Assembly: GCF_002356335.1 (NCBI RefSeq)
Contig: NZ_AP018165.1
Coordinates: 4,340,001 to 4,404,000 of the forward strand
Length of the DNA stretch: 64,000 nt
Source: [Mycobacterium] stephanolepidis
GTDB lineage: Bacteria; Actinomycetota; Actinomycetes; Mycobacteriales; Mycobacteriaceae
Reading direction: 5' to 3'
The notes beneath the pieces are model-generated. The model worked only from the letters and a program-made list of their open reading frames with translations, searched no databases and was not told the origin of the DNA. Below, piece after piece: positions 9,831-24,263 of this stretch (its first letter is position 1; each line of letters opens with the position of its first letter). A program made the translations under genes and the position numbers.

Positions 9831-11155
9831 GTGACTGTCGGGACGACGCGGTTAGCGCACCCGTCGACCGAGCCCGTCGGCGCGACAACACCTGTCGTGC
9901 CGGCTCATCCGTGGTGGTGGTTCCTCAAGTCCACCCCCGGCAAGATTCTGATGCTCGGTATCGTCCTGGCCACCGCCGGTGTGCTGTCCGCGGTGGCCAC
10001 TTCGGCGAGCGTGCAGAACCGGCAACTCGCCCTGAGCACGGTGCTCAACCACACCGAACCGTTGGCCTACTCGGCCGGGCAGCTCTACAGCACCCTGTCG
10101 GTCGCCGACGCCGCAGCGACCACCGCGTTCATCGCGGGTACCGAACCGCAGGGCGTCCGTGAGAGGTACGAGCAGGCCATCACCGACGCCTCGACCGCGC
10201 TGGTCGCCGCGTCCAGCGGTCTCACCGACAGACCGATGCAGGAGCTGCTGAGCCGGATCAACGCCGAACTGTCGGTCTACACCGGACTCATCGAGACCGC
10301 GCGTACCAACAATCGGGCCAGCAATCCCGTCGGCGCCTCGTACCTGAGCGAGGCATCCGCGCTGATGCAGCACACGATCCTGCCGGACGCGCAGCTTCTC
10401 TACGAGGAAACGTCCAACCGCGTCGATCAGGAGACCAGCGCATCCACGCGGGTGCCCTTCCCGGTGATCCTCATCGTGCTGGCCACCATGATCGGTGGGG
10501 TGCTCGGCCATCGCTGGTTGTCCAAGCAGACGCGACGCATGATCAATCCCGGCATGCTGGCCGGTGGCGCGGCTCTACTGCTTATGGTGGTTTGGGTGGG
10601 TATCGCACTGGCCGTCTCCGCCTCGCTGGGCACCGACGCGCGCAATGGCGGCGCCCACTCACTGAAAACCATCACTCAGCTGGTCATCTCGGCCCAGCAG
10701 GCCCGCGCCGACGAGACGCTTGCACTGATCCGGCGCGGTGACGAGAGTGTTCGCAAGAAGTCCTACTACGACCGCATCGACGAGATGGAACGCAAGATCG
10801 GCGAGTATCTGGCCAACCCGGATGCCATTGCCCGCGCAGACCTGGAACGGGCGCAGCAGCTGCTCACCAGATGGCGGCTGGCCGACGACCGGATCAACGC
10901 CTACATCGGTGTCGGCAACTACCAGGCCGCTACCCAGGTGGCGCTGGGCAGCAGTGAATCGGACTCGACACCGGCCTTCGACAGCCTCGATGCGGCACTG
11001 CGCAACGGCGTCCAGGACAGCCGGCGCCAACTCCGCTCGGGTGTTCTGAATGCCGAACGCGCGTTGACCTTGTCCTCCGCGGGCGCGTTGATCCTCTCGG
11101 TGGGTGGCGCGATATGCGTGGGAGTCGGTCTGTGGCCGAGGCTGAGCGAGTACCG

Positions 11156-11159
<4 letters not shown>
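9831..11159 (+). CDS. glnX: GlnX-like membrane sensor protein
   Basis: Integral membrane protein (442 aa), orthologue by position and architecture of Rv0412c, which published work names GlnX and places between the binding protein GlnH and the kinase PknG in amino-acid sensing. Four hydrophobic segments are visible: KILMLGIVLATAGVLSAV near residue 38, FPVILIVLATMIGGVLG near 213, LAGGAALLLMVVWVGIAL near 245 and LILSVGGAICVGVGL at the C terminus. Two long extracytoplasmic loops of about 155 and 145 residues lie between, rich in helix-forming residues and consistent with a ligand-protein contact surface. GTG 9831 is preceded by GAGAGGAAGGT, a good ribosome site. The stop overlaps the glnH start by 4 bp. 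Confidence 0.88.
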
Positions 11160-15557
<4,398 letters not shown>

Positions 15558-15561
<4 letters not shown>

Positions 15562-17645
15562 CGGGTCAGATCCTGGGCCTGGATCGCGGTGATCGCGACC
15601 GTGTTGACGATGTCCTCCACCAGAGCGCCGCGGGAGAGATCATTGATGGGTTTGCGCAAGCCCTGCAGCACAGGCCCGATGGCGATGGCCCCGGCGCTGC
15701 GTTGCACCGCCTTGTAGGTGTTGTTTCCGGTGTTGAGGTCCGGAAAAATCAGCACCGTCGCGCGTCCGGCGACCGGGGAGTCGGGCATCTTGGTGGCTGC
15801 CACCGAGGGCTCCACTGCCGCGTCGTACTGGATGGGCCCCTCGACCAGCAGCTCGGGCTGCCTGGTACGAACCAATTCGGTTGCGATACGAACCTTTTCG
15901 ACCTCGGCGCCGCTACCCGAGTTTCCCGTCGAGTAGGACAGCATCGCAACCCGTGGGTCGATGCCGAACTGGGCGGCCGTGCGCGCCGAGGAGATGGCGA
16001 TATCAGCCAGCTGCTCGGAGGTGGGGTCGGGCACGATGGCGCAGTCGCCATAGGCCAATACCCGGTCGGCCAGGCACATCAGGAAGATGCTGGACACCGT
16101 GGAGACATCCGGGTTGGTCTTGATGATCTCGAAGGCGGGACGCACGGTGTGCGCGGTGGTGTGCGCCGCGCCCGACACCATGCCGTCGACGATGTCGTTG
16201 TACACCAGCATGGTGCCGAAGTACGAGACGTTGCGCATGATCTCGCGCGCACGATCAGGGGTCATGCCCTTGTGCTTGCGCAGCTCGAAGTACTGGCCCG
16301 CGAACTGCTCGGCGAGCTCACTGGTCTTGGGGCTGACCACCAGGGCATTCGAGATATCCACGCCCAGCTCAGCTGCGCGGGAACGAATTTCCGCCTCTTC
16401 ACCCAGGATGGTCAGATCTGCGACCTGGCGCTGCAGCAGCCGCCCGGCCGCCTTGAGGATCCTGTCGTCGTCGCCCTCCGGGAGCACGATGCGCTTACGG
16501 TTGTCCCGCGCCCGATCCAGCAGCTGATACTCGAACATCTGCGGCGTGGTGACCGATGGGATCGGAATGGCCAGCTGCGCGATGAGATCCGTGCCGTCGA
16601 CATATCGATCCATCAGCGCCAGCGCGGTGTCGATCTTGCGGGCCGAGGCCACCGTGACCCGGCCGCGGGCATGCGCTGCGGCGCTCGCGGTCTCGAACGT
16701 GCCCGAATCCGTCTCGATGATCGGCAACCGCAGCCCGATCCCGTCCACCAGGTCGGCGATCCGCGGGTGCAGCTTCAGTCCGCCGTTGAGGATGATCGCG
16801 GACAGCGATGGAAATCCTTCCGCCACATGCGCGCTCGCCACCGCCAGCAGCACATCGGATCGGTCGGCGGGAAAGATGACGGCCTGCCCCTCTTGTAGGC
16901 GCTCCAAGCAATGCTCGGCGGTCATGCCCGCCACCATGAAGCTGGTGGCCTCGCGTGACAGTAACGCCTCGTCGCCGCTGACCAAGGATCCCTTGACCGC
17001 TTTCATGAGTTCTTCCACCGACGGCGAGACCAGCAGCGGCACCTCGGGCAGCACCCAGGCGGGCTTGTCGAAACGCGATAACGCTTGGCGCACCTCGTCC
17101 AGTTGGGCGGGATCACATCGATTGGCGACAATGGCGGCGGTGTGTGCTCGCTGCACCTTGAGCTCGCCGAGACAGACCTCGGCAAGGGCCGCCACTTCGT
17201 CCGGCGTTCGATCGAATCCCTTGATGGTCAACAGAACCGGGGCACCGAGATTGACCGCGATGCGGGCGTTGGTACTCAGCTCGCTGGGACTTGCGACGTC
17301 GGTGTAGTCGCTACCGACGATCACCACAGCATCACAGCGCTCCGCGACCGCGTGGTACCTGTCGACGATCTGGGCGATCGCCGCATCTGGATCCTGATGG
17401 AGGTCGTGGTACGAGACGCCGAGACAATCCTCATAGGCGATGTCGGCGGTGCTCTGCTCCAGTAGCAGTTCCAGGATGTAGTCCACGCTCTCCCCGGACC
17501 GCGCGATGGGGCGGAACACACCCACACGCGCCACCGACGCGGCCAGCCGATGCATCACACCCAGTGCGACGGTGGACTTTCCGGTATCACCTTCGGGCGA
17601 GGCAATGTAGATACTGGATGCCTTCAATCCTCTAGCCTCGGTCAT
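15558..17645 (-). CDS. pta: Phosphate acetyltransferase
   Basis: Converts acetyl-CoA and phosphate to acetyl phosphate. The 695-residue length is that of the long, two-part Pta form. The N-terminal part has a P-loop-like [10 protein letters not shown] at residue 14 and a DRTGG-type middle region; the catalytic phosphotransacetylase domain begins near residue 365 ([31 protein letters not shown]) and includes [10 protein letters not shown] and [21 protein letters not shown]. Its ATG is nested in the stop of the upstream alpha-mannosidase gene (ATGA), so mannosidase, pta and ackA are translationally linked. Confidence 0.96.
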
Positions 17646-20635
17646 GCACGCCTTCCTACACGAGTGAATCGCAGCGTCAGAATCTTGAACGGACGCAATG
17701 TCAATTGAATATCGTTTACCCAGAGTTTGATCGCATCCGGATACTCGATCGGCCGTTCCAGAAGATCGGTCACGGCCACCCCGTCATGGCTGAAATCCGC
17801 ATGGATGGTCACATCGGCCCGTCCACCGCGCGACTCGTAGAGCCGGACGATCAGATCACCGCTGCGGTCATTGGCCAGCTTCACCGATTCCACGACTACG
17901 GCCGGGTTATCCAGGCTGACAAGAGGTTCGATACCGGCCGCGGCGCCTTCGACGACCCGCGTGTCTAGGTTGCGCCGGTACCCCTGCTCGACGGCGTCGC
18001 CGATCGTCGCGCCGGGTCGCACCGAGAACCTCAATCGGTGACGTCCCTGGTCGCAATCGGGATCCGGGAACAGCGGGGCCCTCAAAAGGGACATCCGCAC
18101 CACGGTGGTGGCGCCGCGTCTGCTGATGTCGTGTCCGTAGGTCGAATCGTTGGCCACCGCCACCCCGTATCCGGATTCGCCCACATGCACCCAGCGGTGC
18201 GCACAGATCTCGAATTTGGCTTCGTCCCACGAGGTGTTGGCGTGCGTGGGCCGATACACATGGCCGAACTGGGTTTCCGACGCCGATCGGTCGGCCTGCA
18301 CGTCGAACGGGAACGCCAATTTGAGCAGTTTCTCGGACTCGTGCCAGTCGATATCGATCTCGATGTCCAGCGCGGGCGAACCGTCCTGCAGTGTGATGCG
18401 TTGTACAAGATGCGAATTGCCGAATTCACGCTCGATTACCAGCGCACCGTCCGCGGCGACAACCGAGCTGGCCGACGTCAGATTGGTGACAGTGTTCCGG
18501 TAGAAGCCATCGATATCCCAGGCATCCCACTGGTTCGGGGTATCGCGATGCAACTGCAGCAGGTTTCCCGGCGCCGCCATGGCCTCCCGGCCCGTGGCAG
18601 CATCGACCAGGGAGACCAACAGCCCGTCAGCATCGAAGGTGGCCGCCAGAATCCCGTTGTCCAACAGGAAATCTCCCCCACTCTTCACGGGAGTGACGGA
18701 TGCGGGCCGATCGGCGACGACGGCGCCCAGCGCTGGTACCCCATCGCGATCATGCGGCGCGGCATTGAAGGCCAGCCTGCGGTCGCCCTTGCCCGCCAGG
18801 GTTCGTGTCGCGGATTCGATAATGGCTTCCAGCCTTGTCGCGATCGCCGCGTAGTTCCGTTCGGCGTCCCGGTGGACCCAGGCGATAGAGCTGCCGGGCA
18901 GGATGTCGTGGAACTGCTGCAACAGCACCAGCTTCCAGATCTCGTCCAGCTCGTCGTAGGGGTAGTCATACCCGGAATGAACCGCAGCCGTCGCCGCCCA
19001 CAGCTCTGCCTCGCGCAGCAGGTGCTCGCTGCGACGGTTTCCCTGCTTCGTGTTCGCCTGCGAGGTGTAGGTGCCACGGTGCAGTTCCAGGTAGAGCTCA
19101 CCGGACCAGCGCGGAGGGTTGACGTATTCGGCTTGGGCGGCGGCGAAGAACTCCGCCGGGGTACCCAGCGCCACGGTCGGTGAGCCTTCCAGGGACCGCT
19201 TTCGTGTTGCGTAGGCGAGCATTTCGCGGGTGGGGCCACCGCCCCCGTCTCCGTAGCCGAAGGGCACCAGCGACATGGTGCCGGCCCCGGAGTCGCGGTA
19301 GTTGCGCTGAGCATGCGCGAGGTCGCCGCCGCCCAGATCGGAGTTGTAGGTGTCGACGGGCGGGAAATGCGTGAACACCCCGGTGCCGTCGATCCCTTCC
19401 CAGATGAAGGTGTGGTGCGGCATCCGATTGACCGAGTTCCATGAAATCTTCTGTGTCAAAAAGTATTCCGATCCGGCGGCGGTGACGATCTGGGGCATCG
19501 CCGCGGAGTAACCGAACGAGTCGGGCAACCACACCTCCGGGGTGTCGATCCCGAACTCGTCGAGGAAGAACTGCTTACCCGCCACGAACTGGCGGGCCAT
19601 CGCCTCCGAGCCGGGCATGTTCGTATCGGCCTCGACCCACATGCCGCCCACCGGAATGAACTGTCCCGCAGCTACTTTTTCCTTGATACGGGCGAACAGG
19701 GTGGGGTATTTGTCCTTGATCCACGCGTACTGCTGTGCCGAGGAGCAGGCGAATCGGAAGTCCGGATGCCGGTCCATCAGGTCGACCATGTTCGAGAAGG
19801 TTCGCGCACACTTGCGGACCGTCTCACGCACCGGCCACAGCCACGCCGAATCGATATGCGCGTGCCCGACGGCGGTGATCCGATGGGCGCTGGCATATGC
19901 GGGGCGCGCCAGCACCTCGGCGAGTTCGGCACGCCCGGCGGCCGCGGTACCCGCAAGATCCTCGGGATCCAGCGTGTCCACCATGCGTTCCAGCGCGCGC
20001 AGAATCTCGTGGCGGCGCGGCAGATCCTCGGGGAGCGTATGCATCAACCCGTCCAGGGTGGCGACGTCCTGCTGCAGCCCCCACAGGTTCAGATCGCGCA
20101 GCGCAAGGTCGACACCACCCAGCCGGTACAGCGCCTCGTCGCCGGACGTAGCCTTGTCCCCCAACGGCATTGGCGACCAGAAGTGCTTACCGATGTCCGG
20201 ATTGGCGGCGGCCTCGATGTAGAAGTCCACCGGCGCATCCGGATCATCGATGGGCACGAACGCGTTGCGCGGCGCGATGCCCTTCACTACGGTGCCGTCG
20301 GGTCGGTACACCAACCCCTCGGCGTTGAAGCCCGGTCCGCCGGTGAAGCCGAGCTCGACCCTCATCTCCGGGGCACCCCCGGTCCGACCGCGCCACCGCT
20401 CCGGAACGGTTCCCGTCACGTGCAGCCACATCGTCGACCAGGGCGGTCCCCAGGGCGTCCCGGGAGTGATCTCAGTGAATTCCTGCGCCGCCGCCTCTGC
20501 GAACGGCACCGGCTCGCCCGGTGCGGTCCACGCCGTCAGCGTCAGCGGCGCCGAATCGACGTAGATGGCACAGTTCAGCCGCTTATCGACGAAACGCCGA
20601 ATGCGGTCCTCAACAATTCGCCGGTCGTCATGCAT
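17642..20635 (-). CDS. GH38 family alpha-mannosidase
   Basis: Glycoside hydrolase family 38 alpha-mannosidase (997 aa) of the bacterial cytoplasmic type; no signal peptide is present. The catalytic barrel starts near residue 255 with GHAHIDSAWLWPVRET, whose His and Asp bind zinc; WLPDSFGYSAAMPQ supplies the presumed nucleophilic Asp. The beta-rich C-terminal half (LDIEIDIDWHESEKLLKLAF, GHDISRRGA) is the usual GH38 jelly-roll module. The gene sits between the FDOR gene and pta and overlaps pta by 4 bp. In M. tuberculosis pta follows fgd1 directly, so the mannosidase is an insertion in this lineage. Likely role: turnover of mannose-containing glycans or mannoglycoconjugates. Confidence 0.92.
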   Translation of the reverse strand: MHDDRRIVEDRIRRFVDKRLNCAIYVDSAPLTLTAWTAPGEPVPFAEAAAQEFTEITPGTPWGPPWSTMWLHVTGTVPERWRGRTGGAPEMRVELGFTGGPGFNAEGLVYRPDGTVVKGIAPRNAFVPIDDPDAPVDFYIEAAANPDIGKHFWSPMPLGDKATSGDEALYRLGGVDLALRDLNLWGLQQDVATLDGLMHTLPEDLPRRHEILRALERMVDTLDPEDLAGTAAAGRAELAEVLARPAYASAHRITAVGHAHIDSAWLWPVRETVRKCARTFSNMVDLMDRHPDFRFACSSAQQYAWIKDKYPTLFARIKEKVAAGQFIPVGGMWVEADTNMPGSEAMARQFVAGKQFFLDEFGIDTPEVWLPDSFGYSAAMPQIVTAAGSEYFLTQKISWNSVNRMPHHTFIWEGIDGTGVFTHFPPVDTYNSDLGGGDLAHAQRNYRDSGAGTMSLVPFGYGDGGGGPTREMLAYATRKRSLEGSPTVALGTPAEFFAAAQAEYVNPPRWSGELYLELHRGTYTSQANTKQGNRRSEHLLREAELWAATAAVHSGYDYPYDELDEIWKLVLLQQFHDILPGSSIAWVHRDAERNYAAIATRLEAIIESATRTLAGKGDRRLAFNAAPHDRDGVPALGAVVADRPASVTPVKSGGDFLLDNGILAATFDADGLLVSLVDAATGREAMAAPGNLLQLHRDTPNQWDAWDIDGFYRNTVTNLTSASSVVAADGALVIEREFGNSHLVQRITLQDGSPALDIEIDIDWHESEKLLKLAFPFDVQADRSASETQFGHVYRPTHANTSWDEAKFEICAHRWVHVGESGYGVAVANDSTYGHDISRRGATTVVRMSLLRAPLFPDPDCDQGRHRLRFSVRPGATIGDAVEQGYRRNLDTRVVEGAAAGIEPLVSLDNPAVVVESVKLANDRSGDLIVRLYESRGGRADVTIHADFSHDGVAVTDLLERPIEYPDAIKLWVNDIQLTLRPFKILTLRFTRVGRRA

Positions 20636-20666
20636 GGCCTGACCCTATCGGCTCGCCGACTTCGCT

Positions 20667-21017
20667 CTAGGAGCTCTCGCCAAGACGAACAGTGACCGTC
20701 ACGCGGCCGCTGTCGTCTTTTCGTGCGATTCCGTAACCGGGCATGTCAACTCCGTTGAGCCGGAGCTGCAGCGGCCTACCCTCGCCGAGGAAGTTGCGCC
20801 ACCATTTCTTGCTCTCGGGGATGCCGACCCAGATCACGATGTCGTCTCCCGACCGCCAGTAGTTCACCGGCGTGCTGAAGATCTGCCCGGATCGACGGCC
20901 GGTGTAGGTGACGACGGTGAAGTACCGGCCCGCCAAGCTGCGCAGTCCGGGCACGTTCAATGCCATCACCGGCACGGTGTTCACCGCATCGATAAAGCGA
21001 CGAAATAGGGAACTCAT
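20667..21017 (-). CDS. F420H2-dependent reductase-like (FDOR/Ddn-like) protein
   Basis: Small protein of 116 residues with the split-beta-barrel signature of deazaflavin (F420)-dependent nitroreductase/quinone reductase relatives: YFTVVTYTGRRSG near residue 31, TPVNYWRSGDDIVIWVG, then WWRNF. These match the Ddn/FDOR-A pattern (G R.SG..R..P......D.....S.GG...W..N). It is shorter than Ddn at the N terminus, but the cofactor-side motif TGRRSGQIF is present. It lies 28 bp downstream of fgd1, which makes the F420H2 such enzymes need, so co-transcription is functionally sensible. Substrate unknown. Confidence 0.7.
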   Translation of the reverse strand: MSSLFRRFIDAVNTVPVMALNVPGLRSLAGRYFTVVTYTGRRSGQIFSTPVNYWRSGDDIVIWVGIPESKKWWRNFLGEGRPLQLRLNGVDMPGYGIARKDDSGRVTVTVRLGESS

Positions 21018-21045
21018 CTGTACCTAACGGTCTTCGCGTAAGCGC

Positions 21046-22059
21046 TCATCCCAGCTTACGGAGACGAGGTTCAAGATCGTTCTTGAACAGCTCCAGGAAC
21101 CGCTTCTGGTCGTGTCCGGGCGAGTGGAACACCAGGTGGTTCAGGCCCCAGCCCACATAATCGGCGACCTTCGCGACCGCCTCGTCCGGGTCGGAGGCAA
21201 CGATCCAGCGCTTGGCCACCTGCTCGATGGGCAGCTCGTCGGCGGCGCGCTCCATCTCGATGGGGTCGTGGATGCTGTGCTTCTGCTCGGGAGTCAGCGA
21301 CAGCGGCGCCCAGAAGCGGGTGTTCTCCAGCGCCTTTTCCGGATCGGGGTCGTAGGAGATCTTGATCTCGATCATCCGGTCGATGTCGTCGAAGTTGCGC
21401 TCGGCCAGTGCGGCACCCTCCTTGACGGCGGGGATGAGCTTGTCCTTGTACAGCTCCTCGCCCTTGCCGGAGGTGCAGATGAATCCGTCGCCGGCACGTC
21501 CCGCGTACTTGGCGACGACGGCACCACCGGCGGCGATGTACACGGGGATACCGCCCTCGGGCACGTCGTAGATGGCGGCGCCCTGCGTGCGGTAGTACTC
21601 GCCCTCAAAATCAACGCGCTCACCGGTCCACAGTTCGCGCATGAGCCGGACCGACTCGCGCAGCCGCGCGAAGCGCTCCTTGAATTCCGGCCATTCACCG
21701 ATGAACCCGGTGGCGATCTCGTTGAGCGCCTCACCGGTGCCCACACCCAAGAAGATACGACCCGGGTACAGACACCCCATGGTGGCGAAGGCCTGTGCGG
21801 TGACCGCCGGGTTGTACCGGAAAGTCGGGGTCAGCACCGAGGTACCGAGCTGCAGGCGCTGGGTGCGCTCTCCGACGGCCGTCATCCAGGCCAGCGAGAA
21901 CGGCGCGTGACCACCGTTGTATCGCCACGGCTGGAAATGGTCGCTCACGGTCGCACTGTCGAAACCGTGCGACTCGGTGGCGACCGCCAACTCGACGAGC
22001 TCACGCGGCGCGAACTGCTCCGCCGATGCCTTGTATCCCAGCTTCAGTTCCCGTGCCAT
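21046..22059 (-). CDS. fgd1: F420-dependent glucose-6-phosphate dehydrogenase
   Basis: Oxidises glucose 6-phosphate to 6-phosphogluconolactone and reduces cofactor F420; main source of F420H2 in mycobacteria. Luciferase-like TIM barrel of 337 residues, close to the family length of 336. Diagnostic stretches: [12 protein letters not shown] at the N terminus, [16 protein letters not shown] near residue 40, [15 protein letters not shown], and [20 protein letters not shown] ribosome site precedes the ATG. Divergent from an MBL-fold gene, as for Rv0407/Rv0406c. Likely heads the run fgd1, FDOR, mannosidase, pta, ackA. Confidence 0.96.
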   Translation of the reverse strand: MARELKLGYKASAEQFAPRELVELAVATESHGFDSATVSDHFQPWRYNGGHAPFSLAWMTAVGERTQRLQLGTSVLTPTFRYNPAVTAQAFATMGCLYPGRIFLGVGTGEALNEIATGFIGEWPEFKERFARLRESVRLMRELWTGERVDFEGEYYRTQGAAIYDVPEGGIPVYIAAGGAVVAKYAGRAGDGFICTSGKGEELYKDKLIPAVKEGAALAERNFDDIDRMIEIKISYDPDPEKALENTRFWAPLSLTPEQKHSIHDPIEMERAADELPIEQVAKRWIVASDPDEAVAKVADYVGWGLNHLVFHSPGHDQKRFLELFKNDLEPRLRKLG

Positions 22060-22144
22060 CCGCGCGCTCCTCGCCTCAAGGGTGCTTACCGCTCATCGCA
22101 AGTTCTCCAACCACCCTAACCAAGGACTCATTACTCTCTATTTC

Positions 22145-22876
22145 ATGGTCGAGATCACCGAAGTCAGCGACGCCGTGCATGTGGTCAACGGAGAGGCGGT
22201 CAACTGGGTCATCGCATCGGATGATTCGGGAGTCGCGCTGTTCGACTCCGGCTACCCGGGCGATCGCGACGACGTCCTGAAATCCATTGCGGCGCTGGGA
22301 CACAAGCCACAGGACGTGCGAGCCGTGGTACTCACACACGGTCATATCGACCACATGGGGACGGCGATCTGGTGGGCCGCCGAACACGGTGTCCCGGTGT
22401 ATGCCCACAACGCAGAGTTGGGCAATGTGCGGCGCGACTACGTGGATCAGGCCGAGCCCTTCAAGGTGGTGCTGAACCTGTGGCGACCCGGATGGCTGCC
22501 GTGGATCATCCACGCCATGCGGCTGGGAGCCGGGGTCCGTGACGGTATCCCGACGGCGGCTCCGCTCGGTCCCGAGCTCGCGGACCTGCCGGGTGCACCC
22601 GTTCCCATTCCGACCCCCGGTCACTCCGGAGGTCACTGCTCATTCCTGGTCGCCGGTCACGTGCTGGTGGTCGGAGACGCCATCATCACCGGGCACCCGA
22701 TCGCGAGCCGTTCGGGACCTCAGCTGCTGCCCACTCCATTCACCAAGGACATGGAGCAGGCACGTCGCAGTGCGCAGGCTCTGGCCGAGGTGGACGCCGA
22801 TGTGCTGGCTCCGGGGCATGGCCCGGCGTGGACGGGGTCACTGCGCGACGCGGTCGAGATCGCCCTGCGCGCCTAA
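22145..22876 (+). CDS. Metallo-beta-lactamase-fold hydrolase
   Basis: MBL-fold protein (243 aa), Rv0406c-like by position. The zinc-binding signature is THGHIDHMG near residue 62 (HxHxDH), followed by PTPGHSGGHCSF (third His) and VLVVGDAIITG (bridging Asp), with a final LAPGHGPAW. Reactions in this family range from thioester and lactone hydrolysis to glyoxalase II activity, and nothing here decides between them. The start at ATG 22145 (MVEITEVSDAVHVVNGEAVNW) fits the first beta strands; earlier in-frame codons would extend into the fgd1 promoter region. Confidence 0.9.
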   Translation: MVEITEVSDAVHVVNGEAVNWVIASDDSGVALFDSGYPGDRDDVLKSIAALGHKPQDVRAVVLTHGHIDHMGTAIWWAAEHGVPVYAHNAELGNVRRDYVDQAEPFKVVLNLWRPGWLPWIIHAMRLGAGVRDGIPTAAPLGPELADLPGAPVPIPTPGHSGGHCSFLVAGHVLVVGDAIITGHPIASRSGPQLLPTPFTKDMEQARRSAQALAEVDADVLAPGHGPAWTGSLRDAVEIALRA

Positions 22877-22898
22877 CGCAGAGTGTCGGGTTATCGCG

Positions 22899-24263
22899 CT
22901 ACGCACTCGCGGTTTCACGCGGAAAGTCGACACTCGAGCCAGAGACGGGGGCCAGTCCCAGGTGTTCGCGCAGCGTCTCGTGCTCGTACTCGCCGCGGAA
23001 AGCACCGCGTTCCTGTAGCAGCGGCACCACGGTGTCCACGAAGTCATCGAGACCGGCCGGGGTCAGGTGCGGGACCAGGATGAATCCATCGCAGGCATCG
23101 GCCTGGATGTAGCGGTCGACCTCTGCCGCGACCTGAGCCGGGGTACCGATGAACTGCTGGCGCGAGGTGACCTCCTTGATGAGCTCACGGATCGACAGAT
23201 TCTTGGCATCCGCGATCTCCCGGTACTTCGCGGCGATCTCCCGCGGGTCGCCGTGGCGCGCCTTCCCTCGGGTGATCGAGTCGTCTCCCGTCGGCTCGAC
23301 ATCCGGCAAGGGCCCATCCGGGTCGTATCCGGACAGGTCGCGGCCCCAGACCTGTTCCAGATAGGCAAGGGCCGTCTGCGGGCCCACCTGTTGGTCCCTG
23401 ATGTAGGCAGCCTTCTCGACGGCCTCCTGCTCGGTGTCCCCCAGGACGTAGGTGACTCCGGGGAAAACCTTGAGCTGATCCGGGTTTCGGCCGTGAGCGA
23501 CTGCACGGGCCTTGACGTCGGCGTAATACTTCTGCCCTGCGGGAATCGAGGAGTGGATGGTGAACAGCGCGTCGGCGTGCTTGGCGCCGAAGTCGCGCCC
23601 GTCGGCCGAATCGCCGGCCTGCAGCAGGACCGGATGCCGCTGCGGCGACGCGGGCGCGGTGGCCACGCCACGGACGGTGAACTGCGCACCCCGATGGTTG
23701 ACCAGCTGCGGCTCGTCCGCTTCGCCCCAGCTGTCCCAGAACTTGCGTGCCACGGTGATGAATTCCTCGGCCCGGCGATACCGGTCGGCATGGTCCAGGA
23801 AGCCGCCGCGCCGGAAGTTCTCACCGGTGAAGGCGTCGGACGAGGTGACCATGTTCCAGCCGGCCCGCCCGTCCGTCAGATGGTCCAGAGAAGCGAATTG
23901 CCTTGCCACATTGAAGGGTTCATTGAAGGTCGTGTTGATGGTGCCCACCAACCCAAGCCGTTCGGTGACGGCGCCGAGGGCGGCCAGCACCGTGAACGTA
24001 TCGGGTCGGCCCACCACATCGAGGTCGTGGATTCGGCCTCGATGCTCACGCAGTCGCAGCCCCTCGGCAAGGAAGAAGAAGTCGAACAGTCCACGCTCGG
24101 CGGTGCGCGCCAGATGCACGAAGGAGGAAAAGTCGATCTGACTTCCCGAGGCGGGATCGGACCACACGGTGGTGTTGTTGACACCCGGAAAGTGCGCAGC
24201 CAGGTGAATGGGCTTGCGGTCCTTGCCTTCCCGAACCTGAATCGCATCCGATGGGGCGCTCAT
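22899..24263 (-). CDS. NtaA/SnaA/DszA-family FMN-dependent monooxygenase
   Basis: Flavin-dependent monooxygenase of 454 residues that should use reduced FMN to oxidise a small molecule; relatives cleave nitrilotriacetate, dibenzothiophene sulfone or dimethyl sulfide. Typical segments: HLAAHFPGVNNTTVW near residue 20, FFLAEGLRLREH, GRAGWNMVTSSD and HPVLLQAGDSADGRDFGAKHAD. No flavin reductase gene is adjacent, so reduced flavin must come from elsewhere. Chosen start ATG 24263 lies in the stop of the preceding gene (TGATG); ATG 24278 is an alternative. Last gene of a three-gene luciferase-like operon. Confidence 0.88.
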   Translation of the reverse strand: MSAPSDAIQVREGKDRKPIHLAAHFPGVNNTTVWSDPASGSQIDFSSFVHLARTAERGLFDFFFLAEGLRLREHRGRIHDLDVVGRPDTFTVLAALGAVTERLGLVGTINTTFNEPFNVARQFASLDHLTDGRAGWNMVTSSDAFTGENFRRGGFLDHADRYRRAEEFITVARKFWDSWGEADEPQLVNHRGAQFTVRGVATAPASPQRHPVLLQAGDSADGRDFGAKHADALFTIHSSIPAGQKYYADVKARAVAHGRNPDQLKVFPGVTYVLGDTEQEAVEKAAYIRDQQVGPQTALAYLEQVWGRDLSGYDPDGPLPDVEPTGDDSITRGKARHGDPREIAAKYREIADAKNLSIRELIKEVTSRQQFIGTPAQVAAEVDRYIQADACDGFILVPHLTPAGLDDFVDTVVPLLQERGAFRGEYEHETLREHLGLAPVSGSSVDFPRETASA